A DNA stretch of 7,325 bases, taken from positions 1-7,325 of the forward strand of contig QIFF01000316.1 in assembly GCA_003230635.1 (NCBI GenBank), written 5' to 3'. The notes under the pieces are model-generated. The model was not told the origin of the DNA. It made no database searches and saw only the letters and a list, made by a program, of their open reading frames with translations. The position numbers and the translations under genes were made by a program. The stretch comes from a bacterium (GTDB lineage Bacteria; SZUA-182). Of the stretch, positions 6,546 through 7,325 are shown piece after piece (positions within the stretch are counted from its first letter, which is position 1; every line of letters starts with the position of its first letter).

Positions 6546-7325
6546 TTAGTTACTCCCATTCAGCATAATATGTTTAAACCTCTTGATTAAATCCAGGCCG
6601 GGATACCAATGATGCCTTGCGTGTATATCAGAGCCTGCCTCATGGTTTAACACCTCCTGGCTGGCGAATAAGGCCTTGATTTCATCCGACAAGTATTCCC
6701 CCAGCGGGTTAATCCTATACATATCTTGGCTCTCGCCGAGAAATTTATTTTTTATCAACCTGCTGATTATTAAACTTATTTCCTGGCTGGTTTGGCTTGA
6801 TGTTTCCTCCAGGAGGGATTGCAAATAGACCTTATCAAGGTAGCCATAGTTTAAGGCGTATTGAATATGCCGTCTGGCAGTCTCGTCCTTGCCCAGGGTT
6901 GCCAATCTCTCAATGGGGAGGATTCCCGCCAAAACCCTTTCTTGATAATCCGTCAGGGAAAACGTCTTGTACAGGGCTAGGTTTTTGGCCGCTTTATTAT
7001 GGAAAATCCAGCCGTATGTACCCGGCCCTAAGCATAACAAAACGGTTTCCGGCGAGCCCCATTTTTGTTTCTGGTGGGAGAATGAGAAGGGGGCATTGGT
7101 GTACATATGGAGAAGCTCTTTTTGGTAGCCATTTTGTCCCAGCAGCATATCAATCAGGGTTTGGGTGCGAATATTCTCTGTCCAATCGGGATACAGGGCG
7201 GGATTGTCTTTATAACGAATAAAATCGTGCGAGCCGCTTTTTATTTCGCAGAAGTGTTTGGTAATGCTGGTCGGGTTAAAGGCCAGCAAGGTTTTCAGGG
7301 TTTCATACACCGAACCCATTGACTG
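6546..7325 (-). CDS. HemN/HemW-like radical SAM protein, C-terminal part (partial, N-terminus beyond right edge); candidate class C methyltransferase
   Basis: The frame is open to the right edge: upstream of the ATG at 7319 the codons read Gln-Ser with no stop, so that ATG is probably internal. Counting from that Met, residues 2-30 (GSVYETLKTLLAFNPTSITKHFCEIKSG) match the HemN-family stretch that follows the GLPGQ motif, and the preceding Gln-Ser would be its end. LLCLGPGTYGWI (94-105) is the HemN/HemW LGLGPGAYG signature. NLALYKTFSLTDYQERVLAGILPIERLATLGKDE (113-146) fits the following helix pattern. A winged-helix-like end (165-218) and a His-containing tail (DIHARHHWYPGL, 231-242) follow. 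The CX3CX2C cluster motif should be in the missing N-terminal half. The family includes coproporphyrinogen dehydrogenase, HemW, anaerobic heme-degrading enzymes and class C methyltransferases such as MqnK/MenK, which make 8-methylmenaquinone. The 2-nt gap to menG favours the last, as inference only. Confidence 0.8.
   Translation of the reverse strand, partial: QSMGSVYETLKTLLAFNPTSITKHFCEIKSGSHDFIRYKDNPALYPDWTENIRTQTLIDMLLGQNGYQKELLHMYTNAPFSFSHQKQKWGSPETVLLCLGPGTYGWIFHNKAAKNLALYKTFSLTDYQERVLAGILPIERLATLGKDETARRHIQYALNYGYLDKVYLQSLLEETSSQTSQEISLIISRLIKNKFLGESQDMYRINPLGEYLSDEIKALFASQEVLNHEAGSDIHARHHWYPGLDLIKRFKHIMLNGSN
6552..6557 (-). promoter_or_regulatory. Ribosome binding site of menG
   Basis: On the coding strand GGGAGT lies 8 nt before the menG ATG and inside the last codons of the upstream HemN-like gene. 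This supports translational coupling of the two genes. Confidence 0.65.

Noticed and set aside
6546..7319. The HemN-like frame as a complete 257-residue gene starting at 7319
   Set aside because: No stop precedes the ATG before the window edge, the preceding codons fit the family, and the family needs a radical SAM core that would lie upstream.
823..7322. Many plus-strand open frames of 60-140 codons
   Set aside because: Each lies opposite a well-supported minus-strand gene, has no recognisable family motif and has no consistent ribosome site; they are antisense shadows.

Overview
All six genes in this window lie on the minus strand, so transcription runs from high to low coordinates. Most of them belong to menaquinone biosynthesis by the futalosine route. 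The gene set is aminodeoxyfutalosine synthase (mqnE), a UbiD-family decarboxylase and a UbiE/MenG methyltransferase. Together with anaerobic-type radical SAM and iron-sulfur proteins, it suggests an anaerobic or microaerophilic menaquinone-respiring bacterium. An anaerobic Firmicute of the Peptococcaceae/Moorella type is plausible. That assignment is a weak inference from gene content and general protein character; other futalosine-pathway phyla are not excluded.

Layout in the direction of transcription: (1) 7325-6546, the C-terminal part of a HemN/HemW-like radical SAM protein whose catalytic N-terminus lies beyond the right edge; (2) 6543-5797, menG, only 2 nt downstream; (3) 5796-5598, a roughly 200-bp spacer built almost entirely of repeats; (4) 5597-3774, a fusion of a GlcD-type FAD domain with a GlcF-type two-cluster ferredoxin domain; (5) 3719-1902, the UbiD-family decarboxylase; (6) 1886-807, mqnE, 15 nt downstream; (7) 791 to the left edge, a multi-pass membrane protein of unknown function, 15 nt after mqnE. 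No strong terminator or promoter was found between the genes, so one polycistronic unit is likely, though the repeat block could divide it.

How the genes work together: MqnE makes 6-amino-6-deoxyfutalosine early in the pathway. After later steps encoded elsewhere (MqnC, MqnD, prenyltransferase), the UbiD-type enzyme (MqnL role) would decarboxylate the prenylated 6-naphthoate, and MenG would add the C2 methyl group. The HemN-like protein next to menG may be a class C radical SAM methyltransferase of the MqnK/MenK type, which makes 8-methylmenaquinone; this is a hypothesis. The FAD/Fe-S protein could pass electrons to the quinone or take part in quinone handling; its substrate is unknown.

The most unusual non-coding signal is a nested inverted repeat between menG and the FAD gene. 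Outer arms of a 7-nt tandem repeat (TCAGTCG/TCAGTCA) enclose a long palindrome. The same 7-nt repeat also occurs as a five-unit array inside the FAD gene, where it is translated in frame.
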